NCBI GenBank assembly: GCA_001872995.1
Contig: MNXO01000093.1
Location: forward strand, 1-30,912
DNA length: 30,912 bases
Origin: Bacteroidetes bacterium CG2_30_32_10
Lineage (GTDB): Bacteria > Bacteroidota > Bacteroidia > Bacteroidales > CG2-30-32-10
Direction of reading: 5' to 3'
The notes beneath the pieces are model-generated. The model was not told where the DNA came from and did not search any database. It saw only the letters and a program-made list of their open reading frames with translations. Every line of letters begins with the position of its first letter. Within the stretch, counting starts at the first letter, position 1. Both the position numbers and the translations under genes were made by a program. Positions 9,385 through 18,048 of the stretch are shown here, one piece after another.

Positions 9385-10446
9385 ATGGATAAAGAAGAAT
9401 TTATTAAAGTAGGTATAACTCAAGGCGATATTAACGGAATTGGTTATGAGGTAATTATTAAAACATTAGCAGAAACCAAAGTTCTTGAATATTGTACTCC
9501 TATTGTATATGGATCATCAAAAATTGCTTCCTACCATAAGAAAACAATTGATGTGGGTGATTTTAACCTTAATTTGATTAAAAACACAGAACATGCCATA
9601 GCTAAAAGAGCCAATATAATTAATATATTTGAGCATGAAGTTAAAATTGATATTGGTAAATCAACAGAAATTGCTGGTCAGTTATCACTAAATTCCCTTG
9701 AAACAGCAATACAAGATTTACAAGCAAAAAAAATTGATACGCTTGTTACAGCTCCTATAAATAAAGACAACATACAGTCTGAGAAATTCAAATTTCCTGG
9801 TCATTCAGAATATTTAGCACAGAAATTTAATGTAGATTTCAATGATTTTTTGATGTTTTTGATTAGTGATGGTTTAAGAGTTGGTGTAGTTACTGGTCAT
9901 ATTCCTTTAAAAAAGGTATCAGAAAGCATAACTATAGACGTTATTATTAGAAAATTAGCAATTATGAATACTTCGCTAAAAAAGGATTTTGCTATTAGCA
10001 GACCAAAAATTGCTGTATTAGGTTTAAATCCGCACTCGGGCGACAATGGTGTGATTGGCACAGAGGAAAAGGAGATTATTATTCCTGCTATTAACAAAGC
10101 CAAAGAAAATAATATCCTTGCATTTGGTCCTTACCCTGCCGATGGATTTTTTGGTTCAGGAAACTTTTCTAAGTTTGATGCAGTATTGGCAATGTATCAC
10201 GACCAAGGGTTAATACCATTTAAAGCTATTTCATTCGAAAGTGGAGTAAACTATACTGCGGGATTACCAATAATTCGCACTTCTCCGGGGCATGGTTGTG
10301 CTTATGATATTGCAGGAAAAAACGAGGCTTCTCCAGAATCATTTAGAAATGCACTATATTTGGCTTGCGATATTTATAAAAATAGATTATTATTTGACGA
10401 GCTCCATGCAAATCCTTTGAAAACAACCGTGCTTGATAAAGAATAA
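9385..10446 (+). CDS. pdxA: 4-hydroxythreonine-4-phosphate dehydrogenase
   Basis: PdxA oxidises 4-phosphohydroxy-L-threonine in the DXP-dependent route to pyridoxal 5'-phosphate. The 353-residue protein has the N-terminal GITQGDINGIG signature and the three metal-histidine motifs: PGHSEYLA, GLNPHSGDNG and YHDQGLIP (His272). The substrate-binding end motif TSPGHGCAYDIAG is also present. Length is normal. The gene sits 37 bp after pepA and 38 bp before murF-alr, so co-transcription is likely. It thus stands next to a PLP-dependent enzyme, the racemase half of the following gene. pdxJ and other pathway genes are not in this window. Confidence 0.94.
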   Translation: MDKEEFIKVGITQGDINGIGYEVIIKTLAETKVLEYCTPIVYGSSKIASYHKKTIDVGDFNLNLIKNTEHAIAKRANIINIFEHEVKIDIGKSTEIAGQLSLNSLETAIQDLQAKKIDTLVTAPINKDNIQSEKFKFPGHSEYLAQKFNVDFNDFLMFLISDGLRVGVVTGHIPLKKVSESITIDVIIRKLAIMNTSLKKDFAISRPKIAVLGLNPHSGDNGVIGTEEKEIIIPAINKAKENNILAFGPYPADGFFGSGNFSKFDAVLAMYHDQGLIPFKAISFESGVNYTAGLPIIRTSPGHGCAYDIAGKNEASPESFRNALYLACDIYKNRLLFDELHANPLKTTVLDKE

Positions 10447-10484
10447 ACGACCAATACATTATTACATCTAAAAATAATTTTTTA

Positions 10485-12977
10485 ATGAACACAACGACAT
10501 ATACTATACAAGAAATTGCCATAGTAACAAAAGGAAAATTATTACAAATAATCAAAAATAGCAACTCTATTAATAACATTTTGATTGATAGTAGAAAATT
10601 ATTATTTGTTGATAAAACTTTGTTTTTTGCTATTGCTACCAAAAGAAACGATGGACATAACTATATAGAAGACCTTTATAAAAAAGGCGTTCGCAATTTT
10701 ATTATTTCTAAAGAACCAGAAAATATTCAGCAATTAAAGAATGCAAATATTATTAAGGTAACTGATACCTTGCAAGCATTGCAATTGCTTAGTGCTCATC
10801 ATCGAAAACAGTTCAATATTCCTGTTATTGCTATAACTGGAAGTAATGGAAAAACAATTGTTAAAGAATGGTTATATCAGTTATTGTGCGAAAAGGAAAA
10901 CATCGTTAGAAGTCCCAAAAGCTACAACTCTCAAATTGGCGTTCCTTTGTCTGTTTGGCAAATGAGTCCAGAAAACAACCTTGCTATTTTTGAAGCAGGG
11001 ATTTCTGAGACTGATGAAATGGACAAATTGCAGGCTATTATACAACCAACCATTGGAATTTTCACTAATATTGGGCAAGCCCACGCCGAGAATTTTTTAA
11101 ATACCAATCAAAAAATAGGAGAAAAGTTAAAGTTGTTCACAAAAGTGGATACGCTTATTTATTGTTCGGATTATCACGGTATCAACGAGCGAATTTTTGC
11201 TTCTGGTTTAAATAAAAATATCAAACTTTTTTCTTGGTCGAAAAAGTTGGAGGGGAATGTGTTGGTTCAGCAAATAACAAAAAACACCAAGAAAACTACT
11301 ATTTCCGCTTTATATAATAATGAGGTTATTGAAATTGTAATACCTTTTGTAGATGATGCTTCCATTGAGAATGCAATTCATTGCTGGGTAACAATGCTTT
11401 GCATGGGTTATGAAAACGCATTTATTCAAAAAAGAATTTTACACATTACTTCCGTGGCAATGCGTTTGGAGATGAAAGAAGGGATAAACAACTGCTCTAT
11501 TATTAATGATAGCTATAGCTCAGATTTAAACTCGTTGAACATTGCCTTAGATTTTTTAATTTCACAAAAACAACACAATAAACGAACAGTTATATTATCA
11601 GATATACTTCAAAGTGGCAGAACAGATGATGATTTATATACCGAAATTTCTGCAATGCTTGCACATAAAGATATTGATAGAATTATTGGGGTAGGAAAGT
11701 CAATTTCTAAAAACGCAGATAAGTTCCAAATAGAAAAAAACTTTTATGAAACCACCAACGATTTTCTCAATAATATCAATACCTCTGATTTTCATAACGA
11801 AAGTATTCTATTGAAAGGTGCTCGAATATTTGAATTTGAAAATATAAGTAAATTACTTCAGCAGAAAGCCCACGAAACGGTGCTCGAAATAAACCTAAAT
11901 GCAATGGTTCATAACCTTAATTATTATCGAACTCTTGTTAAACCCACCACTAAACTTGTGGCAATGGTAAAAGCTTTTTCTTATGGAAGCGGTAGTTTTG
12001 AAATTGCTAATTTATTACAGTTTCATCGTGCCGATTATCTTGCTGTTGCTTATACAGATGAAGGTGTTGAACTTAGAAAAGCAGGCATTACATTGCCAAT
12101 TATGATAATGAATCCTGAAGAATCAAGCTTTGATGCCATTATACAAAATAAATTAGAGCCAGAAATATATAGTTTTAGAGTACTTACTAAATTCTATGAA
12201 GCCACCACCAGATATAATATTGATAACAATGATACATTTCCTATTCATATCAAAATAGATTCGGGCATGCATCGCTTGGGTTTTGAAAAAGACGATTTAA
12301 ATGAATTAATAGACAGTCTAAAAATACAAAACCATTTGTTTGTAAAATCTGTTTTCTCTCATTTGGCAGCAAGTGATGAGCTACAACACGATGATTTTAC
12401 AAAGCAACAGATTAAAGCGTTTCGTGAAATGGGGAAAACAATTCAAGACGCTTTTGATTACCCTATTCTTTTACACATTCTCAACTCTGCTGGTATAAGT
12501 CGTTTCCCTGAAGCTCAATTTGATATGGTTCGCCTTGGAATTGGTTTATATGGAATATCTTCTGATAAGGAAGAACAAAAACACTTGCAACCAGTTGGTA
12601 TTTTAAAATCAATTATTTCTCAAATAAAGGACATTCCAAAAAATGATAGTATTGGTTACGGAAGAAAAGCTATTGCCAAGAAAAATATGCGTATTGCAAT
12701 TATCCCTATAGGTTATGCAGACGGACTAAACAGAAAACTCGGCAATAATGTTGGAAAAATGCTTATAGGAGGTCATCTTGTTCCTATCATCGGCTCCATT
12801 TGTATGGATATGTGCATGATTGATATTACTGAAATTAAAGCTAAAGAAGGTGACGAAGTAATTATTTTTGGAAATGATTTGCCCATTAATACTTTGGCTG
12901 ATAATTTGGAAACAATACCTTATGAAATACTTACCAGCGTTTCGAGGAGAGTTAAAAGAGTCTATTTTTATGAATAA
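10485..12977 (+). CDS. murF-alr: Bifunctional UDP-MurNAc-tripeptide:D-Ala-D-Ala ligase / alanine racemase
   Basis: This 830-residue fusion joins two cytosolic steps of peptidoglycan synthesis. The N-terminal ~450 residues are a Mur ligase with the ATP loop GSNGKT at 119-124, the NSQIGVPLSVW segment and the NDSYSSDL region, which would add D-Ala-D-Ala to the UDP-MurNAc tripeptide. The C-terminal ~370 residues are a fold-type III alanine racemase. It has the PLP lysine Lys496 in MVKAFSYGSG, RLGIGLYGI, the catalytic tyrosine in IPIGYADG and the GSICMDMCMID loop. This fusion is well known in Bacteroidota. Both halves look intact. The P-loop is followed by IVK rather than the commoner TTK. It lies in the run pepA-pdxA-murF/alr-M64. 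Confidence 0.95.
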   Translation: MNTTTYTIQEIAIVTKGKLLQIIKNSNSINNILIDSRKLLFVDKTLFFAIATKRNDGHNYIEDLYKKGVRNFIISKEPENIQQLKNANIIKVTDTLQALQLLSAHHRKQFNIPVIAITGSNGKTIVKEWLYQLLCEKENIVRSPKSYNSQIGVPLSVWQMSPENNLAIFEAGISETDEMDKLQAIIQPTIGIFTNIGQAHAENFLNTNQKIGEKLKLFTKVDTLIYCSDYHGINERIFASGLNKNIKLFSWSKKLEGNVLVQQITKNTKKTTISALYNNEVIEIVIPFVDDASIENAIHCWVTMLCMGYENAFIQKRILHITSVAMRLEMKEGINNCSIINDSYSSDLNSLNIALDFLISQKQHNKRTVILSDILQSGRTDDDLYTEISAMLAHKDIDRIIGVGKSISKNADKFQIEKNFYETTNDFLNNINTSDFHNESILLKGARIFEFENISKLLQQKAHETVLEINLNAMVHNLNYYRTLVKPTTKLVAMVKAFSYGSGSFEIANLLQFHRADYLAVAYTDEGVELRKAGITLPIMIMNPEESSFDAIIQNKLEPEIYSFRVLTKFYEATTRYNIDNNDTFPIHIKIDSGMHRLGFEKDDLNELIDSLKIQNHLFVKSVFSHLAASDELQHDDFTKQQIKAFREMGKTIQDAFDYPILLHILNSAGISRFPEAQFDMVRLGIGLYGISSDKEEQKHLQPVGILKSIISQIKDIPKNDSIGYGRKAIAKKNMRIAIIPIGYADGLNRKLGNNVGKMLIGGHLVPIIGSICMDMCMIDITEIKAKEGDEVIIFGNDLPINTLADNLETIPYEILTSVSRRVKRVYFYE

Positions 12978-13007
12978 AATCCTAAGCAATCATTAAAACT
13001 ATTAAAA

Positions 13008-14276
13008 ATGAAAACACTATTTATCAATTTATTGTTTGTAGTTTCTTTAAATTTACACGCTTCGTTTGACGACCATTTTTTAAGCAAAACGCTTCGTTTA
13101 GACTATTATCATTTGGGAAACAATCTCGAAGATTCCTACTCTTTTGATGAATTGATAGAAGAACCATTTTGGGGTGGTTCTAAAGTTAATTTAATTGATA
13201 CTTTTGAATATGGAAGTTATTTATTTAAAGTGATAGACAAAGAAACAAGCGAAGTGTTATATTCGCACGGTTATTCTTCTTTGTTTCAGGAATGGCAAAC
13301 TACGCTTGAAGCAAAATCAATATATAGAACATACTCCGAAACGGTAGTTTTTCCTTTCCCCAAGAAAACGGTTGTTGTAGAGTTTTATAAAAGAAATAAG
13401 AAAAACAACTGGGATAAAAGATTTGAATACACGGTGGACCCTACAAATTATTTTATTTCCAAAGAAATGAAAATAAAATGCGACACTTTTAAAGTAAACA
13501 ATGCTGGCGACCCTGCTACAAAACTCGATATTGTTATTATTGCAGAAGGTTATACCGCTGCCGAAATGGAAAAGTTTCAAAAAGACTGCCAACGATTTGC
13601 TGGTTATCTCTTCAAAACTAGTGTTTACAAAAAAAACAAAAATAACATTAATATTTGGGGCGTAAAATCAATATCAGCAGAATCGGGAACCGATTTTCCT
13701 GGTTTGGGAACTTGGAAGAAAACCATTGTAAACGCTTCCTTCTACACCTTTGATACAGAAAGGTATTTGATGACTACCGACAATAAAAACATTAGAAATA
13801 TTGCCGCTAATGTCCCCTACGATCAAATTTATATTCTTGTTAATACTGATCATTATGGTGGAGGGGGCATTTATAATTTCTATTCTACTTGTGCAAGCGA
13901 CAATAGCAATTCCGATTTTATTTTTACACACGAGTTTGGACATGCGTTTGCAGGACTTGGCGATGAATATTATAGCTCCGAAACTTCATATAATGATTTT
14001 TATTCACTAGATGTGGAACCTTGGGAACCTAATCTTACCACTCTTATTGATTTTGGTAAAAAATGGAAAACAATGGTGGATAAAACAACACCTATTCCAA
14101 CTCCCATAAGAAAAGAATTTTATAATAAGGTTGGCGTTTTTGAAGGCGGCGGTTATGTTGCCAAAGGAGTTTACCGTCCTTATAATGATTGTACGATGAA
14201 ATCAGTTAAGTTTAATGAATTTTGCCCTGTTTGCTCACAAGCCATTCAAAAAATGATTGACTTTTACGCTAAATAA
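13008..14276 (+). CDS. Secreted M64-family (IgA peptidase-like) zinc metallopeptidase
   Basis: This 422-residue protein begins with a short signal peptide (about 1-18, ending LHA). An N-terminal beta-rich domain (about 20-165) resembles the M64 N-terminal domain. The catalytic domain carries the zinc motif HEFGH at 308-312, followed by GLGDEYY at 316-322, as in the M64 family described as IgA peptidases. A C-terminal CTMK...FCPVCSQAI segment, also usual for the family, is present. Many M64 proteins are exported; this one has no type IX sorting domain, so it may be periplasmic or exported another way. The gene starts 30 bp after murF-alr. The substrate is unknown, and the 'IgA' label should not be read as a host-associated lifestyle. 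Confidence 0.87.
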   Translation: MKTLFINLLFVVSLNLHASFDDHFLSKTLRLDYYHLGNNLEDSYSFDELIEEPFWGGSKVNLIDTFEYGSYLFKVIDKETSEVLYSHGYSSLFQEWQTTLEAKSIYRTYSETVVFPFPKKTVVVEFYKRNKKNNWDKRFEYTVDPTNYFISKEMKIKCDTFKVNNAGDPATKLDIVIIAEGYTAAEMEKFQKDCQRFAGYLFKTSVYKKNKNNINIWGVKSISAESGTDFPGLGTWKKTIVNASFYTFDTERYLMTTDNKNIRNIAANVPYDQIYILVNTDHYGGGGIYNFYSTCASDNSNSDFIFTHEFGHAFAGLGDEYYSSETSYNDFYSLDVEPWEPNLTTLIDFGKKWKTMVDKTTPIPTPIRKEFYNKVGVFEGGGYVAKGVYRPYNDCTMKSVKFNEFCPVCSQAIQKMIDFYAK

Positions 14277-14311
14277 GTGGAGGTTTTCGTTATACAAAAG
14301 ACAATTATTTA

Positions 14312-14319
14312 TACTTTTG
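14312..14319 (+). promoter_or_regulatory. Candidate -7 element for the phosphate butyryltransferase gene
   Basis: TACTTTTG fits TAnnTTTG. A convincing -33 TTTG is not seen; the nearest is TTCG at 14286-14289 with a long 22-bp spacer. The leader to the ATG at 14376 would be about 50 bases, suggesting this gene is transcribed separately from the run before it. Confidence 0.4.
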
Positions 14320-14363
14320 CCATCAGAAAATAGTTAATCAAATAATAACATTTAAAATAAAAC

Positions 14364-14369
14364 AGGAGG
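14364..14369 (+). promoter_or_regulatory. Perfect Shine-Dalgarno AGGAGG
   Basis: AGGAGG lies 6 bases before the ATG at 14376. I checked the bases just before most other starts in this window and found only A-rich leaders, the normal state in this phylum, so this full anti-Shine-Dalgarno match stands out. It also fixes the start codon of the gene. Confidence 0.7.
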
Positions 14370-14375
14370 AATAAA

Positions 14376-15284
14376 ATGCCTATTACCAAATTAGAACAGA
14401 TGTTCGAAGCTTTAAAAAGCAAACCAAAAAAAAGACTAGTAGCAGCTTATGCAAATGATGCCCATACAATTGGTGCAGTGAGCAATGCTGTTGATATGGG
14501 AATTGTTGATGCAACCCTTGTTGGAGACGAAACAACAATTCGCAATGTTTGTAAACAAGACAATATTGATGTTAATAAGTTTAAAATTGTTCAAGAAGCT
14601 GATGAAAATAAAGCCTCTGCTAAAGCAGTTGCGCTTATCAATGCAGGAGAAGGAGCTATTCTTATGAAAGGCTTGGTTAGCACTGATAAATACATGAGAG
14701 CTATTTTGAACAAAGAAAATGGATTGATGGAAAGCCCTAATGCAATTTTAAGCCATGTTACTGTTATTGAAACACCTAAATATCACAAATTATTAGTTGT
14801 TAGTGATGTTGCTATTATTCCACTTCCCGATTTAAAACAGAAAATAGCAATTACCAATTACCTTATTAAAACTGCTCATGCGCTTGATATTGCCAATCCA
14901 AAAGTTGCATTACTTGCTGCCACCGAGCAAATGTCGCTTGGAATGGTTGCTTGTACCGATGCAGCAATTATTTCTAAAATGGGTGATAGAGGACAAATAA
15001 AAGGAGGAATTATTGATGGACCATTAGCTCTTGATGTGATTGTTGATAAAGAAAGTTGTGAAATAAAAAAACTAAAAAGCCCTGTAGCTGGTGATGCTGA
15101 TTGTATATTGTTTCCTAATATTGAATCTGGCAATGTATTTTTTAAAACAAACACCAAACTTTGTGGTGGCGAATTAGCTGCTGTTGTTTTTGGAGCTAAA
15201 GTTCCTTGTGTACTTACTTCTCGTGGCGACAGCGAAAAAACAAAATTATATTCAATTGCGCTTGCTGCAACTTTAGCAAAGTAG
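14376..15284 (+). CDS. ptb: Phosphate butyryltransferase / phosphate acetyltransferase family
   Basis: Members of this family (PF01515) swap CoA for phosphate on butyryl-CoA or related acyl-CoAs, giving the acyl phosphate used by an acyl kinase. The 302-residue length fits the Ptb subfamily rather than the longer Pta. Recognisable segments include VAAYANDAHTIGAVSNAVDMGIVDATLVGDE near the start (about residues 22-52), ILMKGLVSTDKYMRAIL, IKGGIIDGPLALD and the acyl-CoA loop region before FPNIESGN. A butyrate kinase gene often lies next to ptb; here none follows, and the next thing is a repeat array and convergent rnr. It may therefore act in branched-chain or fatty acyl-CoA metabolism with a kinase elsewhere. 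The exact acyl specificity is not readable. Confidence 0.8.
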   Translation: MPITKLEQMFEALKSKPKKRLVAAYANDAHTIGAVSNAVDMGIVDATLVGDETTIRNVCKQDNIDVNKFKIVQEADENKASAKAVALINAGEGAILMKGLVSTDKYMRAILNKENGLMESPNAILSHVTVIETPKYHKLLVVSDVAIIPLPDLKQKIAITNYLIKTAHALDIANPKVALLAATEQMSLGMVACTDAAIISKMGDRGQIKGGIIDGPLALDVIVDKESCEIKKLKSPVAGDADCILFPNIESGNVFFKTNTKLCGGELAAVVFGAKVPCVLTSRGDSEKTKLYSIALAATLAK

Positions 15285-15352
15285 TTGTTTTTTTATTATT
15301 TTGTTTGTTACACTATAATAAAATTGGTTTGAATAGTTTGTGGTATATGATT

Positions 15353-15631
15353 TAATGTTTTCATTCTTCATTTATTTCAGAACGTTCTGCAATCGTTGGC
15401 GAATGTTCTCCAGTCTTAGAAGAACGTTCTTCAGTCATTGGTGAACGTTCTTCAATCGTTTCAGAACGTTCTGGATTCACTGGTGAATAGTCTGCATTTT
15501 TTCAAGAATGGTCTGCGGTCATTAGCGAACGTTCTGCGGTCTTTGAATAACGTTCGTCTGTCATGGATGAACGTTCTTCAATCGTTTCAGGACGTTCTGG
15601 ATTCAATATGGAATGATAGTAATATTTTTAA
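15353..15631. repeat. 21-bp tandem repeat array with palindromic core AGAACGTTCT
   Basis: This fills most of the 349-bp gap between convergent ptb and rnr. Eleven clear units start at 15380, 15401, 15422, 15443, 15464, 15485, 15506, 15527, 15548, 15569 and 15590, always exactly 21 bp apart. A degenerate unit follows at 15611, and another with a 6-bp insertion precedes at 15353. The conserved core GAACGTTCT extends to a palindrome (AGAACGTTCT) in several units. The units at 15443 and 15569 are identical, and the units following each of them share their first half. This suggests a six-unit (126-bp) block was duplicated. Variation concentrates at unit positions 4, 10, 13, 16, 19 plus 20-21. There are no unique spacers, so it is not a CRISPR. 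The last unit stops 2 bp short of the rnr stop codon. Confidence 0.9.
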
Positions 15632-15633
15632 AT

Positions 15634-17778
15634 TTATTTCACAATTATATAATCCAACTGTTTCTTTGATAAGTCGGCTTTCTTTATCTTAATCTTCACT
15701 TTATCGCCCAAACGATAGGTGTTTCCATAGCGTTGCCCTATTACACAATAGTTTTCTTCATCGAGGTAATAAAAATCATCGTCAATATCTTTGAGTCTTA
15801 CCATTCCTTCGCATTTGTTTTCTACAATTTCTACAAAAATGCCCCATTTACTAACTCCCGATATTAAACCATCAAATATTTGTCCTACTTTATCAATCAA
15901 AAATTCAACTTGTTTGTATTTGGTAGAAGCTCTTTCGGCATCGGCTGCCTTTTTTTCCATATCTGAAGCGTGCTTGCACATATCTTCGTAAGCATCCACA
16001 TCTTTGATAGGTTTTCCACCTTTAAGGTAATAATCTAATAAACGATGCACCATCAAATCGGGATAACGTCGGATTGGAGAAGTGAAATGGGTATAAAAAT
16101 CAAAAGCCAATCCATAATGTCCGATGTTTTCGGTGGTGTAAATTGCTTTTGCCATCGTACGAATGGCAAGTGTTTCAATCATATTCTCTTCGCCTTTGCC
16201 TGTGATATCTTTGAGAAGTTTGTTCATAGAATCGGCAACATTTTTGCGTGATGCTATTTTTAATTTATAACCCAACTTGCCTACAAATTCGGAGAAGTTT
16301 TGCAATTTTTCGGGGTTTGGTTGGTCGTGTACCCGATAAACAAAAGGTTTGGGTGCTTGGTTTTCTTTCTTTTTACCAATTAACTCAGCTACCTTTCTAT
16401 TGGCAAGCAACATAAAGTCTTCAATCAGTTTGTTGGCTTCTTTTTGTTGCACAAAATAAACACTCAAAGGTTTGCCTTTTTCATCTAGTTTAAACTTCAC
16501 TTCTTCGCGTTCAAAATCAATGGAGCCCTTTTTGTAACGTTCTTGACGAAGCTTGTATGACAAATCATAAAGCGTTAATATTTCCGATGCGTATTCACCT
16601 TTTCGGGCTTCTATCACTTCTTGTACTTCGCCATAAGCAAAACGGCGGTTCGATTTAATCACGGTTTTACCAAACCATTCATTTAAAATAGTTGCATTTT
16701 CGTCCATTTCAAATACGGCAGAGAAACATAATTTTTCTTCATCTTGCTTAAGCGAACAAACCCCGTTTGACAAATGCTCGGGAAGCATCGGTATGGTTCG
16801 GTCAACCAAATAAACAGAAGTACCTCTTTCGAGTGCTTCTTTATCTAAAATAGTTCCTGGTGTTACAAAATAAGAAACATCAGCAATATGCACTCCCACT
16901 TCCCAATTGCCGTTTGGTAATTTTAATAAGGAAAGCGCATCATCAAAGTCTTTGGCATCGGCTGGGTCGATGGTCATTGTAAAAACCTCTCTAAAATCTC
17001 TTCTGTTTTTAATTTCGTGTGGTGGAATTTCAGAGGGAAAACGATTGGCTTCTGTTTCGGCTTCTTTAGAGAAAGATAATGGAAACATATATTCAGCCAA
17101 AATGGAATTCATTTCCACATTGTTATCGCCAGGAGTTCCTAAAATATGAATTACTTTACCAAAAGGATTTCTGGCACGTTCGGGCCACTCCGAAATTTCG
17201 GCAATAACTTTTTGTCCATCTTTGGCACCATTGAGGTTTTCGAGAGGAATAAAAATATCTACTGGCATTGACAGATTGTCGGGAACAAGAAATGCAAATT
17301 TGCCAGATAATTGAATAATACCAACATAAGTGCTTTTGCCTCGCTCTATTACTTCTATTATTTCCCCTTCTAATTTCTTATCCTTTCGTTTTGGTAAAAG
17401 ATATACTTTCACTTTATCGCCATTTAAAGCCCTGTTGGTGTTGTTCGATTGAACCATAATATCTTCGGCGCTTTCATCGGAAATAACATACGCTTTTCCA
17501 GTTGATTTCATATCAACAATTCCGGTAATATATGGTTTGTTGTCGGTTCTTTTTGAAGATTTGGTAAGATTGCGTTTATATTTTCCTTTATTGTCTTCTA
17601 TCAATTCTTTTTGAGCACACAATTCTATAAGTGCTGCATTGATTTTACGCCTTGTATCATCGTCTTTAACATTAAAAATTTTAGCAAGTTGTTTGTAATT
17701 GAATAGTTGAGAGGCGTTTTTGTCAAATATTTCAAGTATTTCTTTCTGAAAATGTTTCTTTATTTTGTTTTTTTTCAT
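15634..17778 (-). CDS. rnr: Ribonuclease R
   Basis: RNase R is a processive 3'-5' exoribonuclease able to degrade structured RNA. The 714-residue protein has an N-terminal winged-helix segment (about 1-75), cold-shock domains (about 80-230), the RNB catalytic domain with the metal-binding run DPADAKDFDDAL at 271-282, and a C-terminal S1 domain (about 630-714). The motif HYGLAFDFYTHFTSPIRRYPDL is spread over about residues 540-562, as expected. Length fits bacterial RNase R. The protein ends KQLDYIIVK, without the long basic tail of the E. coli enzyme. The gene is convergent with ptb, separated by the 21-bp repeat array. A -7 like TACTTTTG lies about 60 bp upstream of its start. Confidence 0.95.
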   Translation of the reverse strand: MKKNKIKKHFQKEILEIFDKNASQLFNYKQLAKIFNVKDDDTRRKINAALIELCAQKELIEDNKGKYKRNLTKSSKRTDNKPYITGIVDMKSTGKAYVISDESAEDIMVQSNNTNRALNGDKVKVYLLPKRKDKKLEGEIIEVIERGKSTYVGIIQLSGKFAFLVPDNLSMPVDIFIPLENLNGAKDGQKVIAEISEWPERARNPFGKVIHILGTPGDNNVEMNSILAEYMFPLSFSKEAETEANRFPSEIPPHEIKNRRDFREVFTMTIDPADAKDFDDALSLLKLPNGNWEVGVHIADVSYFVTPGTILDKEALERGTSVYLVDRTIPMLPEHLSNGVCSLKQDEEKLCFSAVFEMDENATILNEWFGKTVIKSNRRFAYGEVQEVIEARKGEYASEILTLYDLSYKLRQERYKKGSIDFEREEVKFKLDEKGKPLSVYFVQQKEANKLIEDFMLLANRKVAELIGKKKENQAPKPFVYRVHDQPNPEKLQNFSEFVGKLGYKLKIASRKNVADSMNKLLKDITGKGEENMIETLAIRTMAKAIYTTENIGHYGLAFDFYTHFTSPIRRYPDLMVHRLLDYYLKGGKPIKDVDAYEDMCKHASDMEKKAADAERASTKYKQVEFLIDKVGQIFDGLISGVSKWGIFVEIVENKCEGMVRLKDIDDDFYYLDEENYCVIGQRYGNTYRLGDKVKIKIKKADLSKKQLDYIIVK

Positions 17779-17839
17779 TTTTTAATAGTTTTTGGTCAAT
17801 CGTATTTTTTAGTAATACCGATAGCACATTCATAATAGA

Positions 17840-17847
17840 CAAAAGTA
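17840..17847 (-). promoter_or_regulatory. Candidate -7 element for rnr
   Basis: Read on the minus strand this is TACTTTTG, matching TAnnTTTG. No good TTTG is found at the -33 distance. It would give a leader of about 55 bases to the rnr ATG. Confidence 0.3.
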
Positions 17848-18048
17848 ATCAAAAAAAATGTTAAAAGGATGTTAATAAAATGTTATGTAAATAGAATTGC
17901 TTTATTTCAAGCCCATTGAAATTGTGGTTTCGCTATTTGGCTGTTCGTTTTAAACAAAAAGAGGAACTATTGAACTTGTGTTTTATCAAAATATTGATTA
18001 GATTTGTAATAAATAATATTTTTATTTGGCTAAAATGGGGTTTATGGC

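Noticed and set aside
15353..15631. CRISPR array
   Set aside because: Repeats are directly abutting with a constant 21-bp period; there are no unique 30-40 bp spacers and no cas genes.
15438..15692. An intact 84-residue protein gene over the repeat array
   Set aside because: It starts at TTG inside the array, is preceded in frame by a TAG, has no promoter or ribosome site, and its last ~20 codons are antisense to rnr. Kept as a finding, not a gene.
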